The notes under the pieces are model-generated. The model searched no databases. It was not told where the DNA came from and saw nothing but the letters and a program-made list of their open reading frames with translations. Shown piece by piece: positions 56,460 through 64,000 of a stretch of DNA of 64,000 nucleotides (position 1 is the first letter of the stretch; each line of letters begins with the position of its first letter). Where the stretch lies: assembly GCF_002294725.1 (NCBI RefSeq), contig NZ_NSFT01000004.1, positions 124,001 to 188,000 of the forward strand, read 5' to 3'. Both the position numbers and the translations under genes were made by a program. Source of the DNA: Mesorhizobium sp. WSM4313 (GTDB taxonomy: Bacteria; Pseudomonadota; Alphaproteobacteria; Rhizobiales; Rhizobiaceae).

Positions 56460-56547
56460 TGCCCGCATATAGTGGCCCGACACGGCCGCGTCACGGAAAA
56501 AGAAAGACGCCGCGGGCGTCGAGAGGTCGGACGGGGCCCGCGGCGTT

Positions 56548-56598
56548 AGAGCAATTCTGGGGAACGTGCGTAGGCGGTTTTGCGCCAGGAATTGCGCT
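56548..56598. repeat. Palindromic repeat, family A
   Basis: GCAATTCT (56551-56558) and GGAATTGC (56588-56595) flank GGGGAACGTGCG and GGCGGTTTTGCG. It lies between sufE and the DUF5330 gene. Confidence 0.72.
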
Positions 56599-56633
56599 AA
56601 AATTAAAGTGCCGAGCGAACGGCCGGAAAGAAC

Positions 56634-57035
56634 TCAGTTCTTGGCCGTCAACATCACCGGAATGTTGACCTTGGTCGGCAACACGATGTCCTCGGCGACG
56701 CTGCCGGTGGTCGTGACGGAGCCATCCGCGACCTTCGTTTCGGGCGTGCCTGCCTGCCCGGACTGCCCGGACTGCTTGTCGTCGATCATGGCCGCGGCGA
56801 TCTTGGCCGTTTCCTTGGCGCGAACGGTGATGGTGTACATGGCCGATTTGCCGGTCTCGCAGACATCGGGCTTGCGCTCGCAGAGCCCTGCAATGTCGCC
56901 GACCGCCTCGCGCGCCGCAAACAGCGCCTGGATCGGTCCGACGCTCTGCTGGCCGTTCTCGCCCGGGCCGACGCCGAGCGGCAGCGCCAGCAGCACCAGC
57001 GAAAACCAGAAAGCCATCCTGATCAGAAAGCCCAT
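56634..57035 (-). CDS. DUF5330-family protein
   Basis: A 133-residue protein with one N-terminal membrane segment or uncleaved signal (MGFLIRMAFWFSLVLLALPLGVG) and a helix typical of DUF5330 (IQALFAAREAVGDIAGLCERKPDVCETGKSAMYTITVRAKETAKI). Two cysteines (GLCERKPDVCETG) may pair. The C-terminal part is low-complexity. The family is restricted mainly to Rhizobiales and has no known role. Confidence 0.82.
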   Translation of the reverse strand: MGFLIRMAFWFSLVLLALPLGVGPGENGQQSVGPIQALFAAREAVGDIAGLCERKPDVCETGKSAMYTITVRAKETAKIAAAMIDDKQSGQSGQAGTPETKVADGSVTTTGSVAEDIVLPTKVNIPVMLTAKN

Positions 57036-57479
57036 CTTACTTGCCTCTCATCGGGGATGGAATGATGCATCCATCCGTGACGGATCACGCATCCATCGGC
57101 ATGACCTCTTTTATGGGCACGATAGTGGCACGGTCACGCAAAGGACGGCTTGCATCGAAGCCGCGAATTTTCCTCAAATTTTAGGCAAATTCGAAAGGAT
57201 CGGTTTTGACATGGGCTTGTGTCGAATCTCATCGATACCGTTAACTTTATGATAACCATATATCGCGTTGTTATCAAACGACTTTATTCCAGGCGAAACT
57301 TAGCCGGTTCAAGTTCCGGCCCGTTTTGGCACAGGCCTTGCGGCTAACCCGCCGTTTACCATGGCGCCAACTCGGCATGCTTTGCCGGGCTGGCATCACA
57401 ATATTTGCCTTGGCGCGGTCGCCGGCTTCGCCAGCCTTATCCATTCCTTAAACGCTGGATGCGAGTTTCAAGCCAATTG
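57036..57479. other. Intergenic region upstream of the histidine kinase
   Basis: About 440 bases. An inverted repeat TGATAAC (57251-57257) and GTTATCA (57271-57277), spaced by 13 bases, lies in an AT-rich stretch. TTAA-N7-ATAACC (57242-57258) is a one-mismatch match to the CtrA site TTAA-N7-TTAAC, and TTTACCAT (near 57355) is close to a half-site. No gene is evident. Confidence 0.4.
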
Positions 57480-59327
57480 ATGAGTCACCTGCCAGGCAGG
57501 CGTTTTTCACGACCGGGTACGCGTGCGTTGAGTTCTATTTCAGCCAGATACGTTCAATTGCCTGGCGCGGTTTCCGCCGGCTGCGAACGCATGGTTCACC
57601 CGACCGTGACGGGTGAGGCGGAACGCCTGCGCCAGCGCCGCTTCATCGGCGTCATGCTCGCCGCGCCTTTCCTTGCCGCGGGCGCCGCGGTCACGCTGGT
57701 CACTTCAAGTCTCGGCGCTGCCGTCACGATAGCCGCGATCTTTGCCGCTTTCGGCCTGTGCTGGTTCGCGGCGCTTCTGGTGGCGGCCACCGGCCATATG
57801 GCGCTTGCCGGCCGCATGGCGGTCGTGTTGGGTGGGCTTGCCCTAGCCGGCGCTATCGCTGCGGCGGGCGGATTGGCCTCGCCGGCGGCACTCCTTGCTG
57901 TCGCATTGCCGGTTGAAAGCTGGTGGGTCTCAGGATCGCGGCGCGCCGCGCTGACGGGCGCGCTGGCGGCGCTTGCCGCTATCGTGCTGCAGCCCTTTGC
58001 CGGGCAGTTGCTGCCGCTCGGCGAGACCGCCGCCTGGCATTGGCTGCTGCCGCTCGCCTGGGCGCTGACGCTGTTGCCGCGGGCCGCCGCCTTCGTCAGC
58101 CCGGCCGGCTTGCGGTCGGCGGAGCCTGCCGGCGATCGTCTCGAGGACGTCATCGACGCCGTCGTGCTGCGCCTCGGTCGCCAGGGCGAAGTGGTCGACG
58201 CGTCCGCCAAGACGCGTTCGATCCTGAAATTGGCGCCCGAGCTTCTGCTCGGCACCGGCCTGTTCGACCGCATCCATCTTTCCGACCGCGTCGCTTATCT
58301 CACCGCTCTGGCCGACATGCGCGAGGGCGCGCCGAAGCGCCAGCTTGATCTGCGCATCCGCTTGCCGCGCGAGGGTTCTGGCGCGGTCGACAATTTCCGC
58401 CCGTTCAGCCTCGAGCTGCTGCGCGGCGCAGTCGACCGCGACGTCTTCACCCTGGTTCTGCGCGAAAATGACGATATCGCAGCACTTCGCGAGGAGCTTG
58501 CGCAGGCGAGGGAAGCCGCCGCGGCTGCCGAAGTGGCCAAGGGCCGCTTCCTGGCCGTGGTCAGCCACGAGCTGCGCACGCCGCTCAATGCCATCCTCGG
58601 CTTTTCCGACATGCTCCTGCATGAGATGTTCGGGCCCTTCAAGGATCCGCGTCAGAAGGAATATGTCGGCCTGGTCAGGGAGTCCGGCCAGCATCTCCTG
58701 TCCGTCGTCACCTCGATCCTCGATGTTTCGCGCATCGAGGCGGGCGCCTATGCGACCGAGCTGGAGCCGTTCCGCTTTGTCGAGGCCGTCGACATGTGCC
58801 GCTCGATGATGCGACCGCTGGCCGACGCCAAGAGCATAGTTCTTGCCACGCAGATTGCCCCGGATGCGGGCGAGATCAATGCCGACCGCCGGGCGGTCCA
58901 GCAGATTCTGATTAATCTCGCCTCGAACGCGGTGAAGTTCACGCCCGATGGCGGCAGCGTGGTGATCGGCGCCAAGCGTGTCGGCTCGCACCTGCATTTC
59001 TGGGTGAGCGATACCGGTATCGGCATCGCCGAGGAAGACATGGCCAATCTCGGCAAGCCCTTCATGCAGATCCAGAACGACTACACGCGTCGTTTCGAGG
59101 GAACCGGACTCGGCCTGTCGCTGGTCAAGGGCCTGGTGGCGCTGCACGAGGGTACGATGTCGATCGAGAGCGCGCCGGGTGAGGGCACCACGGTGACGAT
59201 CGGCCTGCCGGTGAACGGGCCGAAGCGGCGATCCGGTGCGCCATCCGGCGTGCTGGCCATGCCGGCGGCCAAGCCGAAGGGGGACGCAAATGGGGAGAGG
59301 AATGGCTCGCTCCGCAAAACGGCCTAA
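57480..59327 (+). CDS. Membrane sensor histidine kinase
   Basis: A 615-residue kinase. An N-terminal membrane part of about six segments (from RFIGVMLAAPFLAAGAAVTLV to WHWLLPLAWALTLL) is followed by a PAS-like region (VIDAVVLRLGRQGEVVDASAKTRSILKL), the H-box VVSHELRTPLNAILGFSDMLLHE, and the ATPase with N-box INLASNAVKF, G1 DTGIGIAEED and G2 GTGLGLSLVKGL. No receiver domain or partner regulator is adjacent, so it is an orphan kinase. The start is uncertain (TTG 57405, ATG 57480, ATG 57591 are all possible). Its last 26 bases overlap the next gene. Confidence 0.86.
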   Translation: MSHLPGRRFSRPGTRALSSISARYVQLPGAVSAGCERMVHPTVTGEAERLRQRRFIGVMLAAPFLAAGAAVTLVTSSLGAAVTIAAIFAAFGLCWFAALLVAATGHMALAGRMAVVLGGLALAGAIAAAGGLASPAALLAVALPVESWWVSGSRRAALTGALAALAAIVLQPFAGQLLPLGETAAWHWLLPLAWALTLLPRAAAFVSPAGLRSAEPAGDRLEDVIDAVVLRLGRQGEVVDASAKTRSILKLAPELLLGTGLFDRIHLSDRVAYLTALADMREGAPKRQLDLRIRLPREGSGAVDNFRPFSLELLRGAVDRDVFTLVLRENDDIAALREELAQAREAAAAAEVAKGRFLAVVSHELRTPLNAILGFSDMLLHEMFGPFKDPRQKEYVGLVRESGQHLLSVVTSILDVSRIEAGAYATELEPFRFVEAVDMCRSMMRPLADAKSIVLATQIAPDAGEINADRRAVQQILINLASNAVKFTPDGGSVVIGAKRVGSHLHFWVSDTGIGIAEEDMANLGKPFMQIQNDYTRRFEGTGLGLSLVKGLVALHEGTMSIESAPGEGTTVTIGLPVNGPKRRSGAPSGVLAMPAAKPKGDANGERNGSLRKTA

Positions 59328-60090
59328 GGTGGTCGAACCCGAGCGCGGCGTTCTTGCCGAGGGCGCGGTTGCCGTCGGTCAACTGATCGCCAGCAATCCG
59401 GTTCTGGTCGGCGGCTCGACCGCTTTCCTGGTGACGCTGTTCTACGTCTCGGCCAACGCGCTCTGGTATCAGCCCTTTCCGCATACCGGCGCGTTCTTCG
59501 CCACCCGAAGCATCGAGAACTTCCCGCATACGGTCTCCGACGAGCCGGAGACCACCATCAACATCGTGCGCCAGGCGCCGGCGCAGCCCGCGGCCAAGCC
59601 GGATCCGGTCGTCCAGCAGGTGCAGGGCATTCTGAAGGACCTCAACTTCTACGACGGCACGGTCGACGGCCTCACCGGACCGGCCACGCGCAAGGCCATC
59701 CAGACCTATCAGCTGAAAGTCGGGCTGCCGGGGTCGGGCGAGATCGACACGGCGCTGCTGGATCAGCTTGGCGCCCGCCAGACGACGGCGGCCATTCCCC
59801 ACCCGATGCCGCGGCCGGCCGATGGCGCAGTCGCCGCGTCTGCCAAACCGCAGGTGATCCAGGTCTCCGCTCCGGCCGATGGGGCCACGCAGCCGCCCGA
59901 CGCCCGCATCGTCAAGATCCAGGCCGGCCTCAAGGCGTTCGGCAATGGCGACATGCAGCTCGACGGCAAGGTCGGCGCCCGCACAAAGGCCGCGATCAAG
60001 GAATTCCAGGCCTTGTTCGGACTGCCCGAGACCGGCGAGCCGGACGAGGCCGTCTATGTCAAAATGCGCGAGATCGGCCTGACGAACTGA
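59302..60090 (+). CDS. Membrane-anchored peptidoglycan-binding protein
   Basis: A 262-residue protein with one membrane segment (NPVLVGGSTAFLVTLFYVSANALW, about 32-55) and two peptidoglycan-binding type 1 domains: VQGILKDLNFYDGTVDGLTGPATRKAIQTYQ and IQAGLKAFGNGDMQLDGKVGARTKAAIKEFQ. It should hold the inner membrane to the wall. ATG 59302 has GGAGAGG just upstream; ATG 59290 is an alternative. The overlap with the kinase suggests co-translation, so wall status and the kinase signal may be linked. Confidence 0.85.
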   Translation: MARSAKRPKVVEPERGVLAEGAVAVGQLIASNPVLVGGSTAFLVTLFYVSANALWYQPFPHTGAFFATRSIENFPHTVSDEPETTINIVRQAPAQPAAKPDPVVQQVQGILKDLNFYDGTVDGLTGPATRKAIQTYQLKVGLPGSGEIDTALLDQLGARQTTAAIPHPMPRPADGAVAASAKPQVIQVSAPADGATQPPDARIVKIQAGLKAFGNGDMQLDGKVGARTKAAIKEFQALFGLPETGEPDEAVYVKMREIGLTN

Positions 60091-60110
60091 GCGGCAGCAT
60101 CGCAAAATTG

Positions 60111-60401
60111 TTATTCGAGCCAATGCTCGGGGTCCCGCATCCCGTGAACAACAGCTACTGCCAGGATGCCGTAGTCCATGGGCTCGTAGATAACGACATA
60201 TCGGCCCTCTACGAGGATACGCGCGGTGGTGCTCAACTCTGGCCGGGCGACCCCCATATTGGGATGATTGCAGGCGAGCTCCAGCTTATCGAAGATGCGT
60301 CCTAGAAGTCTGTCCGCTGCCTGTTCGTTGTCAGTCGCAATATGGCGCCAGATATTCTTCAGGTCTTGTTCTGCGCGAGGTGTAAGTCGATAGCTAGCCA
60401 C
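60111..60401 (-). CDS. Type II toxin, ParE family
   Basis: A 96-residue RelE/ParE toxin: MASYRLTPRAEQDLKNIWRHIATDNEQAADRLLGRIFDKLELA at the start, GRYVVIYEPMDYGILAVAVVHGMRD at the end. ParE members inhibit DNA gyrase. The start overlaps the parD stop by eight bases. Confidence 0.88.
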   Translation of the reverse strand: MASYRLTPRAEQDLKNIWRHIATDNEQAADRLLGRIFDKLELACNHPNMGVARPELSTTARILVEGRYVVIYEPMDYGILAVAVVHGMRDPEHWLE

Positions 60402-60669
60402 GTTCCGAGCGCTCGGCCTTCAGGGCGCGAAGAAAGGCGCTGCGATCGATGTCCTTGCCTTCGCCGCTAGCCATCCCTTCGTCATAAGCCTGCTTGAGCT
60501 GAGCGAGTTCGAGCACGCGAAGCTCCTCGCGGCGCTCCCACAACCTGAGGGCCTCCCTGACGATTTCGCTGTTCGAGGCGTAGTCGCCGCTCTCGACCGC
60601 GTCCCGCAGACGGGCGGCCTGCTTCGGCGTGAGCGATATGGTGAGGGTGCGCATTGCTTGACTTTTCAT
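60394..60669 (-). CDS. Type II antitoxin, ParD family
   Basis: A 91-residue ribbon-helix-helix antitoxin: MRTLTISLTPKQAARLRDAVESGDYASNSEIVREALRLWERREEL is the ParD DNA-binding unit, and the charged C-terminal tail should block the ParE toxin. AAGGAG lies just before ATG 60669; ATG 60654 is an alternative that starts at MRTLTIS. A clear palindrome sits 28 bases upstream. Confidence 0.88.
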   Translation of the reverse strand: MKSQAMRTLTISLTPKQAARLRDAVESGDYASNSEIVREALRLWERREELRVLELAQLKQAYDEGMASGEGKDIDRSAFLRALKAERSERG

Positions 60670-60696
60670 TGCTCCTTTATAGCGCGCCTCACAAAG

Positions 60697-60715
60697 CCTA
60701 ACAAGATTTGTTAGG
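60697..60715 (-). promoter_or_regulatory. Operator palindrome of the second parDE pair
   Basis: CCTAACAA-GAT-TTGTTAGG is a perfect 8-bp inverted repeat with a three-base centre, 28 bases upstream of parD. It is the expected kind of site for a ParD dimer or ParDE complex. Confidence 0.72.
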
Positions 60716-60792
60716 TAAGGCTCCGACATCCAAGCACTCGCAGGCTTGGGTGAATCTCGCTAAACCACTTGAATGTCATCGAGGACCTTCCC

Positions 60793-61140
60793 ATGCGCCT
60801 GACCACCGATCTCTGGGTCTCTGCCCTTGTGCGCCGCGTGTTCGGCGCCGGCGGCTTCGCCGCTGTCGTCAAGCGCGGCGCGACCGAGGCTGGCGCCGTC
60901 TTCGTGTTGTCGCGCGGGCGTCTGGGGGAGGTGACCTTCTACGGGCCTGCGCCGCAGACCAGCTACGATTCGGCCAAGCCCGATGAGCGCTTTTTCGCCG
61001 TGCTCGGCACGAGCGACGACAGCTCGGCCTTCGATGGGCGGCTGGAGCGGGAGAAAAAATTCGATCCCGACATCTGGGTGGTCGAGATCGAGGGCGGGAC
61101 CGTTCCCGTCGAAGAGCTTCTTTCGGTGAAGGCCGGCTAG
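60793..61140 (+). CDS. DUF1491-family protein
   Basis: A 115-residue cytoplasmic protein: MRLTTDLWVSALVRRVFGAGGFAAVVKRGATEAGAVFVL at the start and EREKKFDPDIWVVEIEG near the end are the DUF1491 signatures. The family is found in alphaproteobacteria and has no assigned function. ATG 60793 follows GAGGA by seven bases. Single gene, divergent from parDE. Confidence 0.85.
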   Translation: MRLTTDLWVSALVRRVFGAGGFAAVVKRGATEAGAVFVLSRGRLGEVTFYGPAPQTSYDSAKPDERFFAVLGTSDDSSAFDGRLEREKKFDPDIWVVEIEGGTVPVEELLSVKAG

Positions 61141-61214
61141 GGCGTTTTACCGTCTACGGGAATCACCATGACAGCAAGATCGCCGGCCGCGGGCCAAGGA
61201 AGGCAGAAGGCTCA

Positions 61215-61622
61215 TCACGCCGCTTCGGGAAAGCGTGCGGCGAAGACTTCTTTGGCCGCAAACAACCCGTTGAGCGCCGCGGGAAAGCCGGCATAAACCG
61301 TCATCTGGATGATGGTTTCGACGATTTCGTCCTTGGTCAGCCCGACATTGAGCCCCGCCTCGATATGGACTTTCAGTTGCGGGGTCGCGGTTCCCATCGC
61401 TGTCAGCGCCGCGATGGTCGCGATCTCACGGGCGCGCAGATCGAGACCGGGGCGGCTGTAGATGTCGCCAAACGAGAACTCGAACACGTAGTTCGCGAAG
61501 TCGGGGGCAATGTCAGCAAGAGCGGCAATGACTTTGTGGCCGGCTTCGCCGTCGATTTCAGCGAGCGCCCGCTTGCCGCGTTCCAGCCGGCTTTCGCCGA
61601 TGTTCGGGGATTGATGCGTCAT
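61215..61622 (-). CDS. Carboxymuconolactone decarboxylase-family protein
   Basis: A 135-residue all-helical protein of the CMD/AhpD superfamily: FEFSFGDIYSRPGLDLRAREIATIAALTAMGTATPQLKVHIEAGLNVGLTKDEIVETIIQMTVYAGFPAALNG. It lacks the CxxC of AhpD peroxidases, so it is closer to the decarboxylase type. The actual substrate is unknown. Its 5' end overlaps the MerR regulator gene by 65 bases, so the two are one transcript. Confidence 0.88.
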   Translation of the reverse strand: MTHQSPNIGESRLERGKRALAEIDGEAGHKVIAALADIAPDFANYVFEFSFGDIYSRPGLDLRAREIATIAALTAMGTATPQLKVHIEAGLNVGLTKDEIVETIIQMTVYAGFPAALNGLFAAKEVFAARFPEAA

Positions 61623-61995
61623 AGTCCTTCATCCTCTGTTTCACGCCGGCATATCCGGCGATCTTGGTGTCGAGGACGAGAAGGCAGGCTTGCAGTTTGG
61701 CCACATGCGCACGGACACGCTCACGGTGCTGCTTGAGCAGCGCGCCGCGCTCCGCTTCCGTGTCGGCGCCGCGCTCCCGCAAGGCCGCGTAACGCAGCAT
61801 TTCCCGAATAGGCATCCCGGTCGTTTTGAGCCGGTCGAGAAATTCTATCCAGGTCAGGATTGATGCGTCGTAGTCACGTTGGCCCGATTGGTCCCTGTCG
61901 GCATGGGGAAGCAGCCCGATCCGCTCATAGTAACGGATTGTGTAGGCAGACAGTCCCGAACGCTTCGCCAGCTCGCCAATCTTCATCAATGCCAT
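61558..61995 (-). CDS. MerR-family transcriptional regulator
   Basis: A 145-residue regulator: MKIGELAKRSGLSAYTIRYYERIGLLPHADRDQSGQRDYDASILTWIEFLDRLKTTGMPIREM is the MerR winged helix, followed by the long dimerising coil (LLKQHRERVRAHVAKLQACLLVLDTKIAGY). There is no metal-binding cysteine pattern at the C-terminus, so it is likely a sensor of organic or oxidative signals (NmlR/AdhR-like). The start is at 61995 or 61986. It overlaps the CMD gene, and its own promoter carries the palindrome described at 62017-62047. Confidence 0.88.
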   Translation of the reverse strand: MALMKIGELAKRSGLSAYTIRYYERIGLLPHADRDQSGQRDYDASILTWIEFLDRLKTTGMPIREMLRYAALRERGADTEAERGALLKQHRERVRAHVAKLQACLLVLDTKIAGYAGVKQRMKDYDASIPEHRRKPAGTRQAGAR

Positions 61996-62016
61996 TCTTT
62001 CGTCACGACGCCCAGA

Positions 62017-62047
62017 AAGCTACGAGTTAGAGCGCACTCTAAGTCAA
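62017..62047 (-). promoter_or_regulatory. MerR-type promoter with long spacer and palindromic operator
   Basis: On the minus strand, TTGACT (62047-62042) and TAGCTT (62022-62017) are separated by 19 bases, longer than the normal 17. Between them lies the inverted repeat TTAGAG-TGCG-CTCTAA (62042-62027). A 19-20-base spacer with a palindrome inside is the standard layout of promoters that MerR proteins untwist to activate. The -10 match is only moderate. Confidence 0.62.
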
Positions 62048-62183
62048 GAGGCGTTGTTACTTTGTCGTGTCGCGGAAATGCCCGGCCTCGCGACGAACAT
62101 CGGCTCGTTGATTTTAAGATAAAAAACAAACGCTTAAAGCGCGTCGCCACCGGGTTCCTTCAGCGCGAGGCGCTTTAAACCGA

Positions 62184-63191
62184 TCAGGATGCCTTGACGC
62201 TGGCACTCGCCGCGTCGCTGTTCGAGGCTGCGCGGCTCTCGATGTCAACCGCATCGGAAGCACTGCCGCGGATCGCCCGCGAAAGCGTCTCGGCCTTCCA
62301 GGCACGTACCTTGTCCAGCGCCGTCTCGCGGTGCAGCAGCCGATAGCTGTCGAGGAACAGGCGGATCGCCTGCGGATGCGGGAACTCGCCGGGATAGACC
62401 GCGACGGCGATCAGGAAGGCCCTGTCTTCGCTGAGGTCGAGGGCACGCAGCGCCGCAAGCAGCGCGACATAGCCCGATTGCCCGGTCACCGAGCGGGCCG
62501 TCGCGAAGTCGATCTCCAGCACATCGGCCAGCGCGGTCTGGAAGAATGCCAGGTTCCCCGTCAGCGCCGTCTCGCGCAATTTCACATAGGCCGGCTGGCC
62601 AAGGAAGGTGTTGACGTCCGCAGCGTCGCCGGTCGGGCGCATCATCGCCCGCAGGCGGCGCCGCGCGTGCTCCGCGGCTTCGCCTGGCGCGGGACGGTCG
62701 GTATCCGCCTTGGCCGCCGGCTCGAGTTTCGGCGCAAGCCTGGTGACCGTCTCGGGCGGCCGTGCCTTGACCAGCGTCGGCCTTTCCAGCACGCGGATCA
62801 GGTCGGCGATCGTCGGGTTGAGCTCCTTGCGGCGCGCAATGGCGCGCGCATGCGGTAGGCCGTGCCGGCCGATCAGCGCGATGAGGTCGATATCGCTCAG
62901 CGCGTTGGAGCGGGTGAGCAGGGGGGCTGCGATCTCGACCGGCTCTTCAGCCAGCCGCCTGACCAGCGCGGTCGGCGCGTAGTCGCATTCGGAAAGGGCG
63001 GCAGCGACGTAGCGGCGCGACTCGACCGAGACTTCGTCGAACAGCGGCAGCGTCAGGTCTTCGAGCTGGGCGATCTCTCGGCGCGAGGGACGCGTCAGCG
63101 AGCAGAAGGCCGACACGGCGGCGCGGAACAGCCTTTCGGCCTTTCCCGCTTCGGTCCGGATAGCGATTTGCCTGAAATCGGAAGATGACAC
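62184..63191 (-). CDS. DUF2336-family protein
   Basis: A protein of about 335 residues, rich in helices and Ala/Leu/Arg, with the DUF2336 core (SRREIAQLEDLTLPLFDEVSVESRRYVAAALSECDYAP, then EPVEIAAPLLTRSNALSDIDLIALIGRHGLPHARAIA). The repeats resemble HEAT-like helical pairs. Function unknown; the family occurs in alphaproteobacteria. The start is uncertain (GTG 63191 or TTG 63218); neither has a good ribosome site. Divergent from a small conserved gene. Confidence 0.8.
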   Translation of the reverse strand: MSSSDFRQIAIRTEAGKAERLFRAAVSAFCSLTRPSRREIAQLEDLTLPLFDEVSVESRRYVAAALSECDYAPTALVRRLAEEPVEIAAPLLTRSNALSDIDLIALIGRHGLPHARAIARRKELNPTIADLIRVLERPTLVKARPPETVTRLAPKLEPAAKADTDRPAPGEAAEHARRRLRAMMRPTGDAADVNTFLGQPAYVKLRETALTGNLAFFQTALADVLEIDFATARSVTGQSGYVALLAALRALDLSEDRAFLIAVAVYPGEFPHPQAIRLFLDSYRLLHRETALDKVRAWKAETLSRAIRGSASDAVDIESRAASNSDAASASVKAS

Positions 63192-63291
63192 GGAGGATAC
63201 GCCCGATACTCGACACAATCCCGAACCGCGCTATCCGGCCGGGCCGGTTTCGCACCTTCAGGAAAACAAACGTCAAATTAGCCGCGATCCG

Positions 63292-63308
63292 TTAGCGCTC
63301 CGTTAACC
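63292..63308 (+). promoter_or_regulatory. CtrA-like site upstream of the small conserved gene
   Basis: TTAG-N7-TTAACC (63292-63308) differs from the CtrA consensus TTAA-N7-TTAAC by one base and lies between divergent genes, 72 bases before the small ORF. Such a near-match can occur by chance. Confidence 0.3.
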
Positions 63309-63379
63309 CTCTACGCCCCTTAATCAACTTTGGAGGCGTTGCGTTGTGCTCCGGTCAAACCGAGAGGAATGCGCGAACC

Positions 63380-63574
63380 ATGGGCATGGTCCTGTCTTTT
63401 GTGCCGCGAGCGGCACCAGTAAATCGAGCAAGTCACGACACCACGACGGCGGCGGCGGTCATCATTTTCCCCGGCGTCCGTTACGAGTTGCATCCGCAGG
63501 CCGGTGAGGCACGGCCCGGCGACAGCAGCTCCGATAGGCCGGGCTCTCCGCCTCCTGCCAAGCCGCATCACTGA
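63380..63574 (+). CDS. Small conserved protein (VIIFPGVRYE type)
   Basis: A 64-residue protein: MGMVLSFVPRAAPVNRASHDTTTAAAVIIFPGVRYE, then a charged, proline-rich tail ending in HH. The string VIIFPGVRYE recurs in small unnamed Rhizobiales proteins, which supports it as a real gene. GAGAGGA is 11 bases upstream of ATG 63380; ATG 63386 is an alternative. No signal peptide, function unknown. Confidence 0.62.
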   Translation: MGMVLSFVPRAAPVNRASHDTTTAAAVIIFPGVRYELHPQAGEARPGDSSSDRPGSPPPAKPHH

Positions 63575-63587
63575 TTGGGCGCCTTTC

Positions 63588-64000
63588 TCAGTAGTCCTGC
63601 AATTCGCAGGCGCCCTGCTCGAGGAAGCGTGACACAATCGGCTTCCAGCTCCCGTCCGGCACGAAGGCGCGGACGACGAAAATGCCTTCCTCGATCGGCG
63701 CCTCGACGAAGATCGCGCCCTGCAGATCCTCCGGAAGGTCGCGCCGCACGTCGATCATCTGCGCCGGCGTCAACACCACCGCGTCGAGCTTCTCGCCATT
63801 GGCGTTGTGGTCGTTGAAGGAATAGATGTTGTGGCCGTTGCGGTCGTAGACCGAGGCCGACCAGAACGGCACGTCGCCCGGCGCCCTGATCCTGACCAGC
63901 CCGTCGGCAAGGTTGAAACGGCAGGCGGCCGCATAAAACAATGGATCCACCGACTTCACCACCGGCGCGCCGCCGGCCTCAGCGTCTAGCCGCGTCATCT
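63588..64000 (-). CDS. DUF1254-family protein, C-terminal part (5' end outside window)
   Basis: At least 136 residues of a protein whose reading frame continues past the right edge. Visible features are VKSVDPLFYAAACRFNLADGLVRIRAPGDVPFWSASVYDRNGHNIYSFND and FVEAPIEEGIFVVRAFVPDGSW, typical of DUF1254/DUF1214 proteins. An ATG at 63998 could be internal. The role is unknown. Its end lies 13 bases from the convergent small gene. Confidence 0.75.
   Translation of the reverse strand, partial: MTRLDAEAGGAPVVKSVDPLFYAAACRFNLADGLVRIRAPGDVPFWSASVYDRNGHNIYSFNDHNANGEKLDAVVLTPAQMIDVRRDLPEDLQGAIFVEAPIEEGIFVVRAFVPDGSWKPIVSRFLEQGACELQDY

Noticed and set aside
61139..61170. Possible further copy of a palindromic repeat after the DUF1491 gene.
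   Set aside because: Only a short stretch (GGGCGTTTTACCGTC) resembles the hairpin part; no second arm was found.

Overview
The window looks like chromosomal DNA of an alphaproteobacterium of the order Rhizobiales, most likely Mesorhizobium or a close relative. The DNA is GC-rich. It carries a MucR/Ros-type regulator, a choline-sulfatase bet operon in the rhizobial style, a Rhizobium-type zinc asparaginase, IalB and trimeric-autotransporter surface proteins of the kind seen in Brucella and Bartonella relatives, several Rhizobiales-restricted unknown families (DUF5330, DUF1491, DUF2336, the Tat-secreted beta-helix family), and many short palindromic intergenic repeats. I see no insertion sequence, prophage, integrase or CRISPR array. 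Genus assignment is inference from gene content only.

Layout. 1-4.4 kb: end of a glycogen operon (pgm, glgX, a GH13 alpha-glucosidase). 4.4-6.7 kb: an orphan tadE-tadG pair on the minus strand. 7.0-12.4 kb: a complete Opp-type peptide ABC transporter with both ATPases fused in one protein. 12.5-13.8 kb: a small lipoprotein, a parDE toxin-antitoxin pair and tRNA-Pro(CGG). 14.0-16.2 kb: a mannose-1-phosphate guanylyltransferase fused to an AGE-family barrel. 16.2-22.5 kb: the minus-strand operon betI-betC-PLP dehydratase-betA-betB, which would take choline-O-sulfate to glycine betaine. 22.7-27.8 kb: thiolase, asparaginase, methyltransferase, Tat beta-helix protein, a GreA/GreB-like factor and the wreck of an AbrB-type antitoxin. 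28.1-31.6 kb: both subunits of methylmalonyl-CoA mutase. 31.9-34.2 kb: a HerA-like ATPase and a short AraC regulator.

34.4-41.2 kb is a surface/adhesion island: a small unknown protein translationally coupled to a 1,492-residue trimeric autotransporter, followed by an IalB-family protein, a membrane-anchored unknown and a DUF4189 protein. 41.3-44.1 kb: LysE exporter and PaiB-like protein divergent from a MocR regulator. 44.1-49.2 kb: L,D-transpeptidase, HAD hydrolase, class IV aminotransferase, superoxide dismutase, and a cytochrome c'/diheme cytochrome c pair. 49.3-51.9 kb: a single protein joining an adenylation domain, a phosphopantetheine carrier domain and a membrane acyltransferase-3 domain; this is the most unusual gene in the window and could be a one-protein envelope-acylation machine. 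52.0-64 kb: SET-domain protein, oligopeptidase B, SH3-like secreted protein, mucR, sufE, a histidine kinase overlapping a peptidoglycan-binding protein, a second parDE pair with a clear operator palindrome, a MerR regulator overlapping a carboxymuconolactone-decarboxylase gene with a textbook MerR promoter, a DUF2336 protein and a partial DUF1254 protein at the right edge.

Three palindromic repeat families recur between genes and several copies touch coding sequence: one separates tadE from tadG, one holds the apparent start of the ialB-like gene, one supplies the stop codon of the SET gene.
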